Positions 45,681-54,218 of a DNA stretch of 64,000 nucleotides are shown piece after piece. The stretch is from positions 1 to 64,000 of the forward strand of contig NZ_VSKS01000027.1 in the NCBI RefSeq assembly GCF_008312835.1. Reading direction: 5' to 3'. Below the pieces are notes generated by a model, which ran no database searches, was not told the DNA's origin, and saw only the letters and a program-made list of their open reading frames with translations. A program made the translations under genes and the position numbers. Source of the DNA: Streptomyces marokkonensis. GTDB lineage: Bacteria; Actinomycetota; Actinomycetes; Streptomycetales; Streptomycetaceae. Each line of letters starts with the position of its first letter. The first letter of the stretch is position 1.

Positions 45681-46853
45681 ATGCCCGACCGCGCCCCGCA
45701 GCCGGTGGACCGGCAACTGCCCACGGACGAGGCCCGGGATCTCATCTCGCTCGTCCGCGACGTCGCGCAGCACGAGATCGCGCCCCGGGCGGCCGAGGAG
45801 GAGGACGAGGGACGCTTCCCCCGCGAGCTCTTCACCCGGCTCTCCGGGCTGGGCCTGCTCGGCCTGCCCTACGACGCCGAGTACGGCGGCGGCGACCAGC
45901 CGTACGAGGTCTACCTCCAGGTCCTCGAAGAGCTCGCCACGGCCCGCCTCACCGTCGGCCTGGGCGTCAGCGTGCACACCCTGGCCTGTTACGCGCTCGC
46001 CGCCTTCGGGGCCAAGGAGCAGCAGGCGGAGCATCTGAACGCGATGATCGACGGCGGGCTGCTCGGCGCCTACTGCCTCTCCGAGCCCGCCTCCGGTTCG
46101 GACGCGGCCTCGCTGCGCACCAAGGCCGTCCGCGACGGCGGGGACTGGGTGATCACCGGCACCAAGGCCTGGATCACGCACGGTGGCGTCGCCGACTTCT
46201 ACACCGTCATGGCCCGCACCGGAGCGGAGGGCCCGCGCGGGATCACCGCGTTCCTCGTGCCCGGTGACGCGGAAGGCGTGAGCGCCGCCGTGCCGGAGAA
46301 GAAGATGGGCATGAAGGGCTCGCCCACCGCCCAGGTCCACTTCGACGGCGTCCGGGTCCCCGACACGCGGCGCATCGGCGAGGAGGGCCAGGGTTTCGCG
46401 ATCGCCCTGTCGGCGCTGGACGGCGGCCGGCTCGGCATCGCCGCCTGCGCCGTCGGCCTGGCCCAGGCGGCGCTCGACGAGGCACTCCGGTACGCGACCG
46501 AGCGGCGGCAGTTCGGCAAGCCGATCGCCGACTTCCAGGGACTGCGCTTCATGCTCGCCGACATGGCCACCCAGATCGAGGCGGGGCGCGCGCTGTACCT
46601 GGCGGCGGCCCGGCTGCGCGACGCGGGACGGCCGTTCGCCAAGCAGGCCGCCATGGCCAAGCTGCACTGCACCGACACCGCGATGCGGGTCACCACCGAC
46701 GCCGTGCAGATCCTCGGCGGCTACGGCTACACGGCGGACTTCCCCGCCGAGCGCTACATGCGCGAGGCCAAGGTGCTGCAGATCGTCGAGGGCACCAATC
46801 AGATCCAGCGCATGGTCATCGCCCGCCACCTCGCGGGGCCGGAGACGCGCTGA
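45681..46853 (+). CDS. Acyl-CoA dehydrogenase family protein
   Basis: 390 residues from the ATG at 45681 with GGAGGAGAG upstream. It is a full-length FAD-dependent acyl-CoA dehydrogenase: N-terminal helices (LISLVRDVAQHEIAPRAAEE), the middle-domain signature GAYCLSEPASGSDAASLRTK, TGTKAWITHGG for FAD, and RRQFGKPIADFQGLRFMLAD. The C-terminal signature is ILGGYGYTADFPAERYMREA, with the catalytic glutamate in IVEGTNQIQR. The chain length of the substrate is not clear; the short-chain/butyryl-CoA type is closest by eye. A terminator hairpin follows at 46973-46999. Confidence 0.92.
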   Translation: MPDRAPQPVDRQLPTDEARDLISLVRDVAQHEIAPRAAEEEDEGRFPRELFTRLSGLGLLGLPYDAEYGGGDQPYEVYLQVLEELATARLTVGLGVSVHTLACYALAAFGAKEQQAEHLNAMIDGGLLGAYCLSEPASGSDAASLRTKAVRDGGDWVITGTKAWITHGGVADFYTVMARTGAEGPRGITAFLVPGDAEGVSAAVPEKKMGMKGSPTAQVHFDGVRVPDTRRIGEEGQGFAIALSALDGGRLGIAACAVGLAQAALDEALRYATERRQFGKPIADFQGLRFMLADMATQIEAGRALYLAAARLRDAGRPFAKQAAMAKLHCTDTAMRVTTDAVQILGGYGYTADFPAERYMREAKVLQIVEGTNQIQRMVIARHLAGPETR

Positions 46854-46972
46854 ACCGACCGGGGCCCCGCCAGGGCGCGGCGAGGCGGGTCCACTCCGGG
46901 TCGTTCCGCCCGGGCAGCGGTCACCGGCCGCCGGAACAGGGCGTGCGTTCGCGGCCGTCCCGTCACGGCGGA

Positions 46973-46999
46973 CGAGGGTGGCGGACCCCGCCACCCTCG
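46973..46999. terminator. Perfect 12-bp bidirectional hairpin
   Basis: CGAGGGTGGCGG (46973-46984) pairs with CCGCCACCCTCG (46988-46999) around ACC. It lies between the convergent acyl-CoA dehydrogenase and Zn-ribbon-like genes. Confidence 0.8.
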
Positions 47000-47012
47000 C
47001 ACCGGGGCGTGC

Positions 47013-47447
47013 TCAGGCGGCGTCGCGCCGCATCACCGGGACCCTGATCGGGCGCGAGCCCGGGCCGCCGACGTGCGAGAAGGGCTGCGTGCGCCAGTCG
47101 AGTCCCTGAGGGAGCGTCAGCAGCAGGGCGGTGTCCTGCTCCTGGGGCTCGACGGACTCGTCCGCGGGCCGGGCGTCGGAGGCCCGGCGGCCGGTGCCGG
47201 CACACACCGTGAGCCCGAAGGGGTTCCACGGCGAGGCGCACAGCGCGTGCTCCGGCAGGACGTCCTCGTCCGCCAGCAGCGCGATGGGCTGCGCGCAGTC
47301 CGGGCAGATGACCCGGTACATCTCGAAGGTGTCGTACGCGTCGGGTTCGTCGTCCGGGGTGTCGGGTTCGACGTACTCCGGCTCGGGCGTGACGACCGGC
47401 TGCTGCCGCTTGGACGTGGTACGACCAAGGCGCTTAAGACTCTGCAT
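47013..47447 (-). CDS. Streptomyces hypothetical protein with zinc-ribbon-like cysteines
   Basis: 144 residues from the ATG at 47447, with GGGGGAGAA upstream. A basic N-terminus (SLKRLGRTTSKRQQ) and an acidic/proline run (to about residue 40) lead to MYRVICPDCAQPIALLADED, with a CxxC pair, and further cysteines in HALCASPWNPFGLTVCAGTG. The four cysteines could bind zinc. The C-terminus is polar. No membrane segment. Conserved-looking but function unknown. It diverges from the Lrp gene at 47663. Confidence 0.75.
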   Translation of the reverse strand: MQSLKRLGRTTSKRQQPVVTPEPEYVEPDTPDDEPDAYDTFEMYRVICPDCAQPIALLADEDVLPEHALCASPWNPFGLTVCAGTGRRASDARPADESVEPQEQDTALLLTLPQGLDWRTQPFSHVGGPGSRPIRVPVMRRDAA

Positions 47448-47662
47448 TGGGTTCTCCCCCTCGGGCTGGGCCGTGAAGGCGCTGCGGCCTCGACCACAGC
47501 AAGCACTTCCCGTCCCCCCTGGGGCGTAATCACGAGAGCATCACGGAGACCGTTCGAAGGCTGTGGCGTTCGTCACATGCCACTCCCGGGTGCCCCGTGC
47601 GGCGACGTCACCGTCCCGCTCCGGTATCCGGGGCGATCAAGCGCACTGTAGGTTCTTGCGCC

Positions 47663-48103
47663 ATGGAGGAGCTGGACCGACAGATCGTGCAGCTGCTCGT
47701 CAAGGACGGGCGGATGAGCTACACCGACCTGGGCAAGGCCACGGGCCTGTCCACGTCGGCCGTGCACCAGCGGGTGCGCAGGCTGGAGCAGCGTGGCGTC
47801 ATCCGCGGCTATGCCGCGGTCGTCGACCCGGAGGCCGTCGGTCTGCCCATGACCGCCTTCATCTCGGTGAAACCCTTCGACCCCAGCGCCCCCGACGACA
47901 TCGCGGACCGCCTCGCCGACGTGCCCGAGATCGAGGCCTGCCACAGCGTCGCGGGCGACGAGAACTACATCCTCAAAGTGCGTGTGTCCACACCGCACGA
48001 ACTGGAGGAACTCCTCGCCCGCGTACGCTCCCTGGCCGGCGTCTCGACCCGCACGACGGTCGTGCTGTCCACACCGTACGAGGCTCGGCCGCCGCGCGTC
48101 TGA
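47663..48103 (+). CDS. Lrp/AsnC-family transcriptional regulator
   Basis: 146 residues. Helix-turn-helix at about residues 4-45 (LDRQIVQLLVKDGRMSYTDL, LGKATGLSTSAVHQRVRRLE) and a RAM ligand domain from about 60 (GLPMTAFISVKPFDPSAPDD, CHSVAGDENYILKVRVSTPH). The TAGGTT box at 47650-47655 ends seven bases before the ATG, so the mRNA is probably leaderless. In Streptomyces such regulators often control amino acid or branched-chain keto-acid genes. No clear operator is visible here. It is only distantly similar to the Lrp at 13771. Confidence 0.92.
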   Translation: MEELDRQIVQLLVKDGRMSYTDLGKATGLSTSAVHQRVRRLEQRGVIRGYAAVVDPEAVGLPMTAFISVKPFDPSAPDDIADRLADVPEIEACHSVAGDENYILKVRVSTPHELEELLARVRSLAGVSTRTTVVLSTPYEARPPRV

Positions 48104-48244
48104 CCCGGTCACGGCGGCCGGACGGCCGCCCGTCGCGGTGAGCGGTGCTCCCGTCCGCGGCCGGTGCTGTCCGCGGTCCGGCCCGGCCGCCGTGAGCGGG
48201 ACCTGCGTGCCGGGCGGATCCCCCGACGCGCGAGACTGTGGGGC

Positions 48245-49849
48245 ATGAGTGAACGCACCGTCCCGTCCCGCACCGTCCTGCTTCGCCGCGGAGAGGTCCA
48301 CAGCCCCGCCGACCCGTTCGCGACCGCGATGGTCGTCGAGCGCGGTCAGGTCGCCTGGGTCGGCTCCGAGGGAGCCGCGGACGCCTTCGCGGACGGCGTC
48401 GACGAGGTGATCGACCTCGACGGTGCGCTGGTCACCCCGGCATTCACGGACGCGCACGTCCACACCACGGCCACCGGCCTCGCCCTCACCGGACTCGACC
48501 TGTCCGGCGCCCCCTCGCTCGAGGCCGCGCTCGCCCGCGTCCGGGAGTTCGCCGACGCCCGCCCGGACGACCGGGTGCTGCTCGGCCACGGCTGGGACGC
48601 CGCCCGCTGGCCCGGCGGCAGGCCCCCGGCCCGCGCGGAACTCGACGAGGCCACCGGCGGCCGCCCCCTCTACCTCAGCCGGATCGACGTCCACTCCGCG
48701 GTCGTCACCACCGCGCTGCTCGACCTCGTCCCCGGCGGTGTCACCCGCGAGGACCGCCCGCTCACCGGGGACGACCACCACGCGGTGCGCGCCGCCGCCC
48801 TGGGCGCGGTCACGCCGGCCCAGCGCGCCGGGGCCCAGCGCGCCGCCCTCGCCCACGCCGCGTCCCTCGGCATCGGCACGGTCCACGAGTGCGGCGGACC
48901 GGAGATCTCCTCCGAGGACGACTTCACCGGCCTGCTGCGGCTCGCCGCGGAGGAGGCCGGACCGCGCGTCGTCGGGTACTGGGCCGAACAGGACGTCCTC
49001 AAGGCCCGAGAGCTGGGCGCGGTCGGCGCCGCGGGGGACCTGTTCGCCGACGGTGCCCTCGGCTCGCACACCGCCTGCCTGCACGAGCCGTACACCGACG
49101 CCGCCCACACCGGCACCGCACACCTGGACGCCGCCGCGGTGGCCGCCCATGTCACCGACTGCACCGAGGCGGGCCTCCAGGCGGGCTTCCACGCGATCGG
49201 CGACGCAGCGGTGAGCGCCGTCGTCGACGGCGTGCGCGCCGCCGCCGAGAAGGTCGGCCTCGCCCGCGTCCGCGCCGCCCGGCACCGCGTCGAGCACGCC
49301 GAGATGCTCACCCCCGAGACCGTCGCGGCCTTCGCCGAACTGGGCCTCACCGCCTCCGTCCAGCCGGCCTTCGACGCCCTGTGGGGCGGCGAGGAGGGCA
49401 TGTACGCCCGTCGCCTCGGCGCGGAGCGGGCCCGCACCCTCAACCCGTTCGCGGCGCTGCTGCGGGCCGGCGTCCCGCTCGCCTTCGGCTCCGACAGCCC
49501 GGTCACCCCCCTCGACCCCTGGGGCACGGTCCGGGCCGCGGCCTTCCACCGCACCCCGGAGCACCGCGTCTCCGTCCGCGCCGCCTTCACCGCCCACACG
49601 CGCGGCGGCTGGCGCGCCGTCGGACGCGACGACGCGGGCGTCCTCGTGCCCGGCGCACCCGCCGACTACGCCGTCTGGCGCACCGGCGAACTCGTCGTCC
49701 AGGCGCCCGACGACCGGGTGGCGCGCTGGTCGACCGACCCCCGCTCCGGCACCCCCGGCCTGCCGGACCTCACACCCGGCCGTGACCTGCCGGTCTGCCT
49801 GCGCACGGTGGTCGGCGGGCGCACGGTCTTCGTAGGGCCGGGCGAGTGA
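48245..49849 (+). CDS. YtcJ-type metal-dependent amidohydrolase
   Basis: 534 residues. The metal site pattern of amidohydrolase family 3 is present: TPAFTDAHVHTTATG at about residue 65-79, HAIGDAAVSAVVDGV near 316, RHRVEHAEML near 350, and FGSDSPVTPLDPWGTVRAAA near 417. N- and C-terminal beta segments form the small composite domain (LRRGEVHSPADPF, DYAVWRTGELVVQ). Such YtcJ-like enzymes hydrolyse amide or formamide bonds of unknown substrates. No signal peptide. It stands alone on the plus strand. Confidence 0.88.
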   Translation: MSERTVPSRTVLLRRGEVHSPADPFATAMVVERGQVAWVGSEGAADAFADGVDEVIDLDGALVTPAFTDAHVHTTATGLALTGLDLSGAPSLEAALARVREFADARPDDRVLLGHGWDAARWPGGRPPARAELDEATGGRPLYLSRIDVHSAVVTTALLDLVPGGVTREDRPLTGDDHHAVRAAALGAVTPAQRAGAQRAALAHAASLGIGTVHECGGPEISSEDDFTGLLRLAAEEAGPRVVGYWAEQDVLKARELGAVGAAGDLFADGALGSHTACLHEPYTDAAHTGTAHLDAAAVAAHVTDCTEAGLQAGFHAIGDAAVSAVVDGVRAAAEKVGLARVRAARHRVEHAEMLTPETVAAFAELGLTASVQPAFDALWGGEEGMYARRLGAERARTLNPFAALLRAGVPLAFGSDSPVTPLDPWGTVRAAAFHRTPEHRVSVRAAFTAHTRGGWRAVGRDDAGVLVPGAPADYAVWRTGELVVQAPDDRVARWSTDPRSGTPGLPDLTPGRDLPVCLRTVVGGRTVFVGPGE

Positions 49850-50398
49850 TCTAGGAGGGCGGCGCGGTGACGATCATGTGCCGCGCCCCTGTCTCGCGAC
49901 CTGCGCATCCTCGCCGCTGACCAGGCATTTGAACCACATCGCGCAGGTCGAACGACTGTTGACAGGCGGCCGCAGGGGGCCGGTAGGTTCGGCCGGGTCC
50001 ACCACCGGACGCCCGACCGGGGAACTTCCGGCCACTCGTGTCAGCGCCGCTGGGTCAGGGACGGTGTGCCGCACCGGGGCACCGCCACTGGGAGCCAGGC
50101 TCAGCGTCGGCGCAGTACCGAGGGAACGTTCCAGCCGGTAGGGGAGGTGCGACCCCGGGTGGGGCCCGGGAGCTCAGTAGACAACGGCTTCAGGTCGATC
50201 CGCAGCCGGCGGATCCCAGGCCGGCCCGAAGGGCACCGGGCCCCCATCCGCTGCCGCACCCCGCTCCGCGGCGCGAGTGAAAGACGTATTGCTACCCGAT
50301 CTTCGGTGAACGACACCACCGTACGAACGTCCGGTCACGTCGACGCGGGCCCCGACGACTATGGTGGGACCCTGCGCACAGGACATGAAGGGGCAGCA
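49850..50398 (+). promoter_or_regulatory. Long upstream region of ppm1 with a near-consensus promoter
   Basis: No gene is supported in these 549 bases. TTGACA at 49959-49964 and TAGGTT at 49984-49989 (19-base spacer) look like a sigma-HrdB promoter; if used, it gives a leader of about 400 bases. The leader holds a perfect 10-base palindrome GGAACGTTCC (50123-50132) and a 7-bp hairpin GATCCGC/GCGGATC (50197-50203 and 50209-50215). A second possible -10, TATGGT, lies near 50360. No known riboswitch was recognised. Confidence 0.45.
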
Positions 50399-51370
50399 GT
50401 GAACGACGGCGACGGGACCCTCGAGGCGGGATCCCAGGGGCGGAACTCAGGCCCGCTCGGCACGGCTTTGGTGATCATCCCCACCTACAACGAGGCGGAG
50501 AACATCAAGGCGATCGTCGGCCGGGTGCGCAAGGCCGTTCCCGAGGCGCACGTTCTCGTGGCCGACGACAACAGCCCCGACGGCACCGGCAAGCTCGCCG
50601 ACGAACTGGCCGCGGGTGACGACCACGTCCAGGTGCTGCACCGCAAGGGCAAGGAGGGCCTGGGCGCGGCCTACCTCGCGGGCTTCCGCTGGGGCATGGA
50701 GCACGGCTACGGCGTCCTGGTCGAGATGGACGCCGACGGATCCCACCAGCCCGAGGAACTGCCCCGTCTGCTGACCGCCCTCAAGGGGGCCGATCTGGTG
50801 CTCGGTTCGCGCTGGGTACCGGGCGGCCGGGTGGTGAACTGGCCGAAGTCCCGTGAGATCATCTCGCGCGGGGGCAGCCTCTACTCGCGCGTGGCGCTCG
50901 ATCTCCCGCTGCGTGACATCACCGGCGGCTTCCGCGCCTTCCGCCGCGAGACCCTGGAAGGCCTCGGCCTGGAGGAGGTGGCCTCCCAGGGGTACTGCTT
51001 CCAGGTCGACCTGGCCCGGCGGGCCGTCAGGGCGGGCTACCACGTCGTCGAGGTGCCGATCACCTTCGTCGAGCGCGAACTCGGTGACTCCAAGATGAGC
51101 CGGGACATCCTCGTCGAGGCGCTGTGGCGGGTCACCGCGTGGGGCGTGGGGGAGCGCGTCGGCAAGGTCCTGGGCCGCGGCGACGACAAGCAGGCGGGGC
51201 CGGAGGCCGGCCGGCCGAAGCCGGACGTCGAGCAGCCCGCGCAGGACGTGAGGCATCCCGAGCCGGACGTGAAGCATCCCGAGCCGGAGGCCAAGCAGTC
51301 CGGGCGGGAGACCAAACAGTCCGAGCCGCAGGTCAGGTCCGAGCCGGAGGAGAAGCAGCCCGAGGTCTAG
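50399..51370 (+). CDS. ppm1: Polyprenol monophosphomannose synthase
   Basis: 323 residues from the GTG at 50399 (AGGGG upstream). It is a GT2 enzyme that moves mannose from GDP-mannose to polyprenyl phosphate, the donor for protein O-mannosylation in Streptomyces. Motifs: LVIIPTYNEAENIKAIVGRV, VADDNSPDGTGKLAD, VEMDADGSHQPEELP, LGSRWVPGGRVVNWPKSREI and DITGGFRAFRRETLE. The Lnt domain fused to Ppm1 in some mycobacteria is absent. From about residue 275 the C-terminus is a charged repeat of H/KPEPDVKH-like units not needed for catalysis. fxsA follows 72 bases later. Confidence 0.92.
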   Translation: MNDGDGTLEAGSQGRNSGPLGTALVIIPTYNEAENIKAIVGRVRKAVPEAHVLVADDNSPDGTGKLADELAAGDDHVQVLHRKGKEGLGAAYLAGFRWGMEHGYGVLVEMDADGSHQPEELPRLLTALKGADLVLGSRWVPGGRVVNWPKSREIISRGGSLYSRVALDLPLRDITGGFRAFRRETLEGLGLEEVASQGYCFQVDLARRAVRAGYHVVEVPITFVERELGDSKMSRDILVEALWRVTAWGVGERVGKVLGRGDDKQAGPEAGRPKPDVEQPAQDVRHPEPDVKHPEPEAKQSGRETKQSEPQVRSEPEEKQPEV

Positions 51371-51442
51371 GGCCACCTCCGCCGGTCGGCCGCCCGTGGC
51401 CCGTTTATCCCGCACTGAGCCGGGCCCAGGCACACTGGGAGT

Positions 51443-52033
51443 ATGACGACTGGCGCTCAGACCCCGTATCCCGTCCGGCCCCGGCGCTCCCGGCTGCGCG
51501 GCATCCTGCCGCTGGCCGTCGCCGCCTGGCTGGTTCTGGAGATCTGGCTGCTCACGATGGTCGCGGGCGCGTCGAGCGGCCTGGTGGTCTTCCTGATCCT
51601 GGTGGCCGGCCTCGTCCTCGGCTCGGTCGTCATCAAGCGGGCCGGCCGGCGGGCCTTCAAGAACCTCACCGAGACGCTGCAGCAGCAGCAGGCCGGTGCG
51701 GCACCCGAGCCCCGGCCGAACAGCGAGGGCAACGGCCTCATGATGCTGGGCGGCCTGTTGCTGATCATTCCCGGCCTCGTCTCGGACGCGCTGGGGCTGC
51801 TCCTGCTGGTGCCGCCGGTCCAGAAGGCCGTGAGCCGTTATGCCGAGCGCACCTTCGAGCGCACACTCCGCGACGCAGCGCACGGCTCCCTGGGGGACGC
51901 CTTCCAGCAGGTCCGGATCCACCGGCCCGACGGCAAGGTCGTCCAGGGCGAGGTCATCCGCGACGAGCGCGACGAGCCCGGAAGGACTCACGGGGACGCC
52001 CCGCAGGGCCCGCCCCCGCCGCTGACGCGATAG
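51443..52033 (+). CDS. fxsA: FxsA-family membrane protein
   Basis: 196 residues. The FxsA core has helices at about 22-40 (LPLAVAAWLVLEIWLLTMVA), 45-65 (LVVFLILVAGLVLGSVVIKR) and 100-125 (MMLGGLLLIIPGLVSDALGL). The glycine/proline motif IIPGLVSDALG is diagnostic. The hydrophilic C-terminus is longer than in E. coli FxsA. The E. coli protein affects phage T7 exclusion by F; its role in Streptomyces is unknown. A very long terminator hairpin follows. Confidence 0.9.
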   Translation: MTTGAQTPYPVRPRRSRLRGILPLAVAAWLVLEIWLLTMVAGASSGLVVFLILVAGLVLGSVVIKRAGRRAFKNLTETLQQQQAGAAPEPRPNSEGNGLMMLGGLLLIIPGLVSDALGLLLLVPPVQKAVSRYAERTFERTLRDAAHGSLGDAFQQVRIHRPDGKVVQGEVIRDERDEPGRTHGDAPQGPPPPLTR

Positions 52034-52077
52034 GGCGGTCCGTGCCGGGTCCCCCGGCGGAGGACAGAGCGCGGACA

Positions 52078-52125
52078 AGACAGGACTGTGGGCGCCGTAC
52101 CAGTACGGCGCCCACAGTCCTGTCT
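52078..52125. terminator. 23-bp bidirectional terminator
   Basis: The arms 52078-52100 and 52103-52125 are perfectly complementary around a two-base centre (CA). This is the longest perfect hairpin I noticed in the window. It separates fxsA from the convergent rbpA. Confidence 0.88.
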
Positions 52126-52164
52126 CGCTGTGCGTTTGTGCTTACGCCCAGGTCCCCGCCGGGA

Positions 52165-52539
52165 TCACGCCGACTTTCGGCTGTCTCGGGGGTGAACCGC
52201 GATGTTCATCGCACCGGAGCGCAGAACGGCGAGACGCTCCTCGAGGACCTCTTCGAGTTCCTCTCGGGTGCGCCGCTCCATCAGCATGTCCCAATGCGTA
52301 CGCGCGGGCTTGGCCTTCTTCTCCTCCGGGCCGTCGCCGTCCACCAGGAGTGCCTGGGCACCGCAGACCTTGCACTCCCACTCCGGCGGGATCTCCGCCT
52401 CGACCGAGAAGGGCATCTCGAAGCGGTGCCCCTTCTCGCATGCGTACTCCACGGCCTGGCGCGGGGCCAGGTCGATGCCGCGGTCCGTCTCGTAGCTGGT
52501 CACCACGAGGCGCGTGCCGCGAAGAGCTCGCTCACTCAT
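52165..52539 (-). CDS. rbpA: RNA polymerase-binding protein RbpA
   Basis: 124 residues, standard length. RbpA binds the principal sigma factor and RNA polymerase and stabilises open promoter complexes in actinobacteria. The core RbpA domain (about residues 25-70) has the zinc-type cysteines in YACEKGHRFEMPFSVEAEI and WECKVCGAQALLVDG. The sigma-interacting C-terminal part reads RTHWDMLMERRTREELEEVL. The N-terminal tail SERALRGTRLVVTSYETDRG is typical. A sigma-R-type promoter lies at 52601-52626, in line with its known induction by thiol stress. Confidence 0.96.
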   Translation of the reverse strand: MSERALRGTRLVVTSYETDRGIDLAPRQAVEYACEKGHRFEMPFSVEAEIPPEWECKVCGAQALLVDGDGPEEKKAKPARTHWDMLMERRTREELEEVLEERLAVLRSGAMNIAVHPRDSRKSA

Positions 52540-52600
52540 GAATCGTGCCTCCCGGGCTTGTCGCCCACAGGACAGGTGTCGCTGTCGTCGTCATCCGGTC

Positions 52601-52626
52601 AACGTCCGGTCGGCGGTAAAGATTCC
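52601..52626 (-). promoter_or_regulatory. Sigma-R promoter of rbpA
   Basis: Minus strand: GGAAT (52622-52626), an 18-base spacer, then GTT (52601-52603). This is the GGAAT-N18-GTT pattern of the thiol-stress sigma factor SigR, about 60 bases upstream of the rbpA start. rbpA is an established SigR target in S. coelicolor. Confidence 0.85.
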
Positions 52627-52817
52627 CGTTCCGTGTCCCGTTCCGGGTCCTGCGTCGCCGTCGTAGCCGCAGCCTTGTCAACCATTGCAGTACCCACCGA
52701 CGCCCGGTTTGTCACATCTGCTAACAGATGTCACACAGCGTTTCGGCATCTTTGACGCGCAGTAACGGTACGCCTGGCAGGCCAAACGCGTACACTACAG
52801 CCCTTTCGCGCCGAACG

Positions 52818-54167
52818 CTAAATCCGTTCGGGAACAGGATTGCCCGCGTCGGCGATCGCACGCCGCACCGGCACCCGCGCGAGCAGCACGAACCCCAGGA
52901 CGAAGAAGCCCACCAACGAGATGATCGCGTCCCGGTAGCTGCCCGTGAGCTGGTACGTGAGCCCGAAAAGCAGCGGCCCGAGCCAGCTCATCCCCCGGTC
53001 GCTCAGCTCGTACGCCGAGAAGTACTCGGCCTCCTTGCCGGGCGGGACGAGGTGGGAGAAGAGCGAACGGGACAGCGCCTGGCTGCCGCCGAGGACCAGG
53101 CCGATGCCCGCGGCCAGCACGAAGAACCACACGGGGGCCCCGGCCGGCAGGAAGTATCCGGCGGCCAGGGTCACGGTCCAGGCGACCAGGGAGCCGAGGA
53201 TCGTGCGTTTCGCCCCGTACCGCCGGGCCAGCCGGCCCAGCGCCAGGGCGCCCGCGACCGCCAGCACCTGCACCAGCAGCACGGCCACGATCAGCGTCGA
53301 CTGTCCGAGCCCCAGTTCCTTCGAGCCGTACACCGAGGCCTGGGAGATCACGGTCTGGATGCCGTCGTTGTAGACCAGGTACGCCAGCAGGAAGGCGAGC
53401 GTCAGCGGGTGCCGGCGCATGTCGCGGACGGTCGCCGCGAGCTGCCGGAAGCCCGGCAGGGCGGCCCCCTCCCGCGCGGGAGCGCGGCGGTCGCGCAGCC
53501 GGCGCAGCGGCACCAGAGCGAACGCCCCCCACCACAGACCGGCCGACGCCAGGCAGATGCGCACCGCCATGCCCTCGGAGACACCGAAGCTGTCGTGGCC
53601 GGAATAGAGGACGAGGTTCAGGACGAGGACCAGGGCTCCGGCCGCGTAGCCGAAGGCCCACCCGCGCGAGGAGACCGCGTCGCGCTCCTCCGGCGGGGCG
53701 ATCTGCGGCAGGTAGGAGTTGTAGAGCATCATCGCCACGGACTGCGCCGCGTTCGCGACGACCAGCAGCACACCGCCGAGCAGATAGCGCTCGCCGCCGA
53801 GGAAGAACATCCCCGCCGTCGCCGCGGCGCCGGTGTAGGCCGCGGCGGCGAGCAGCGGCTTCTTGCGGCCGGTGCGGTCGGCCGCCGCGCCCACCAGCGG
53901 CATCACCAGCACGGCAAGGATCACCGACAGGGAGACGGCGTACGCGAAGAACGATCCCGCGCGCACCGGTACGCCCAGCGGGTGGACGAATCCCTCCGCG
54001 TCCGCCGCCGCCTCGGCGACCGACGTCAGATAGGGGCCGAGGAACACGGTGAGCACGCTCGTGGAGTACACGGAGCAGGCCCAGTCGTAGACGTACCAGC
54101 CGCGCTGTTCGCGCCGCCGGTCGGCGGCCTCGTCGCCCGCCGGTGACCGCACGGTGTCGGTGTCCAC
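52818..54167 (-). CDS. MFS protein of the Atg22/UMF1 type
   Basis: 449 residues from the GTG at 54167. The opening WYVYDWACSVYSTSVLTVFL is the Atg22-like signature, followed by about twelve helices. ADRTGRKKPLLAAAAYTGAA is the first cytoplasmic loop and YLVYNDGIQTVISQASVYGS and GGSQALSRSLFSHLVPPGKE are further hallmarks of this branch. In fungi Atg22 exports amino acids from the vacuole; bacterial substrates are unknown. It precedes rbpA on the same strand, but the 278-base gap has promoters of its own. Confidence 0.87.
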   Translation of the reverse strand: MDTDTVRSPAGDEAADRRREQRGWYVYDWACSVYSTSVLTVFLGPYLTSVAEAAADAEGFVHPLGVPVRAGSFFAYAVSLSVILAVLVMPLVGAAADRTGRKKPLLAAAAYTGAAATAGMFFLGGERYLLGGVLLVVANAAQSVAMMLYNSYLPQIAPPEERDAVSSRGWAFGYAAGALVLVLNLVLYSGHDSFGVSEGMAVRICLASAGLWWGAFALVPLRRLRDRRAPAREGAALPGFRQLAATVRDMRRHPLTLAFLLAYLVYNDGIQTVISQASVYGSKELGLGQSTLIVAVLLVQVLAVAGALALGRLARRYGAKRTILGSLVAWTVTLAAGYFLPAGAPVWFFVLAAGIGLVLGGSQALSRSLFSHLVPPGKEAEYFSAYELSDRGMSWLGPLLFGLTYQLTGSYRDAIISLVGFFVLGFVLLARVPVRRAIADAGNPVPERI

Positions 54168-54218
54168 CCGTGCCCTCGCTTCCCCGTCAACGCGCCGCGG
54201 CGACGGGGCGCGGTGGTC

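Noticed and set aside
49990-50100. Cobalamin riboswitch in the ppm1 leader (GCCACTGGGAG and GGTTC...GGGGAAC blocks)
   Set aside because: The central CTGCCCCCGCAACGG-type core and proper order of blocks are missing.
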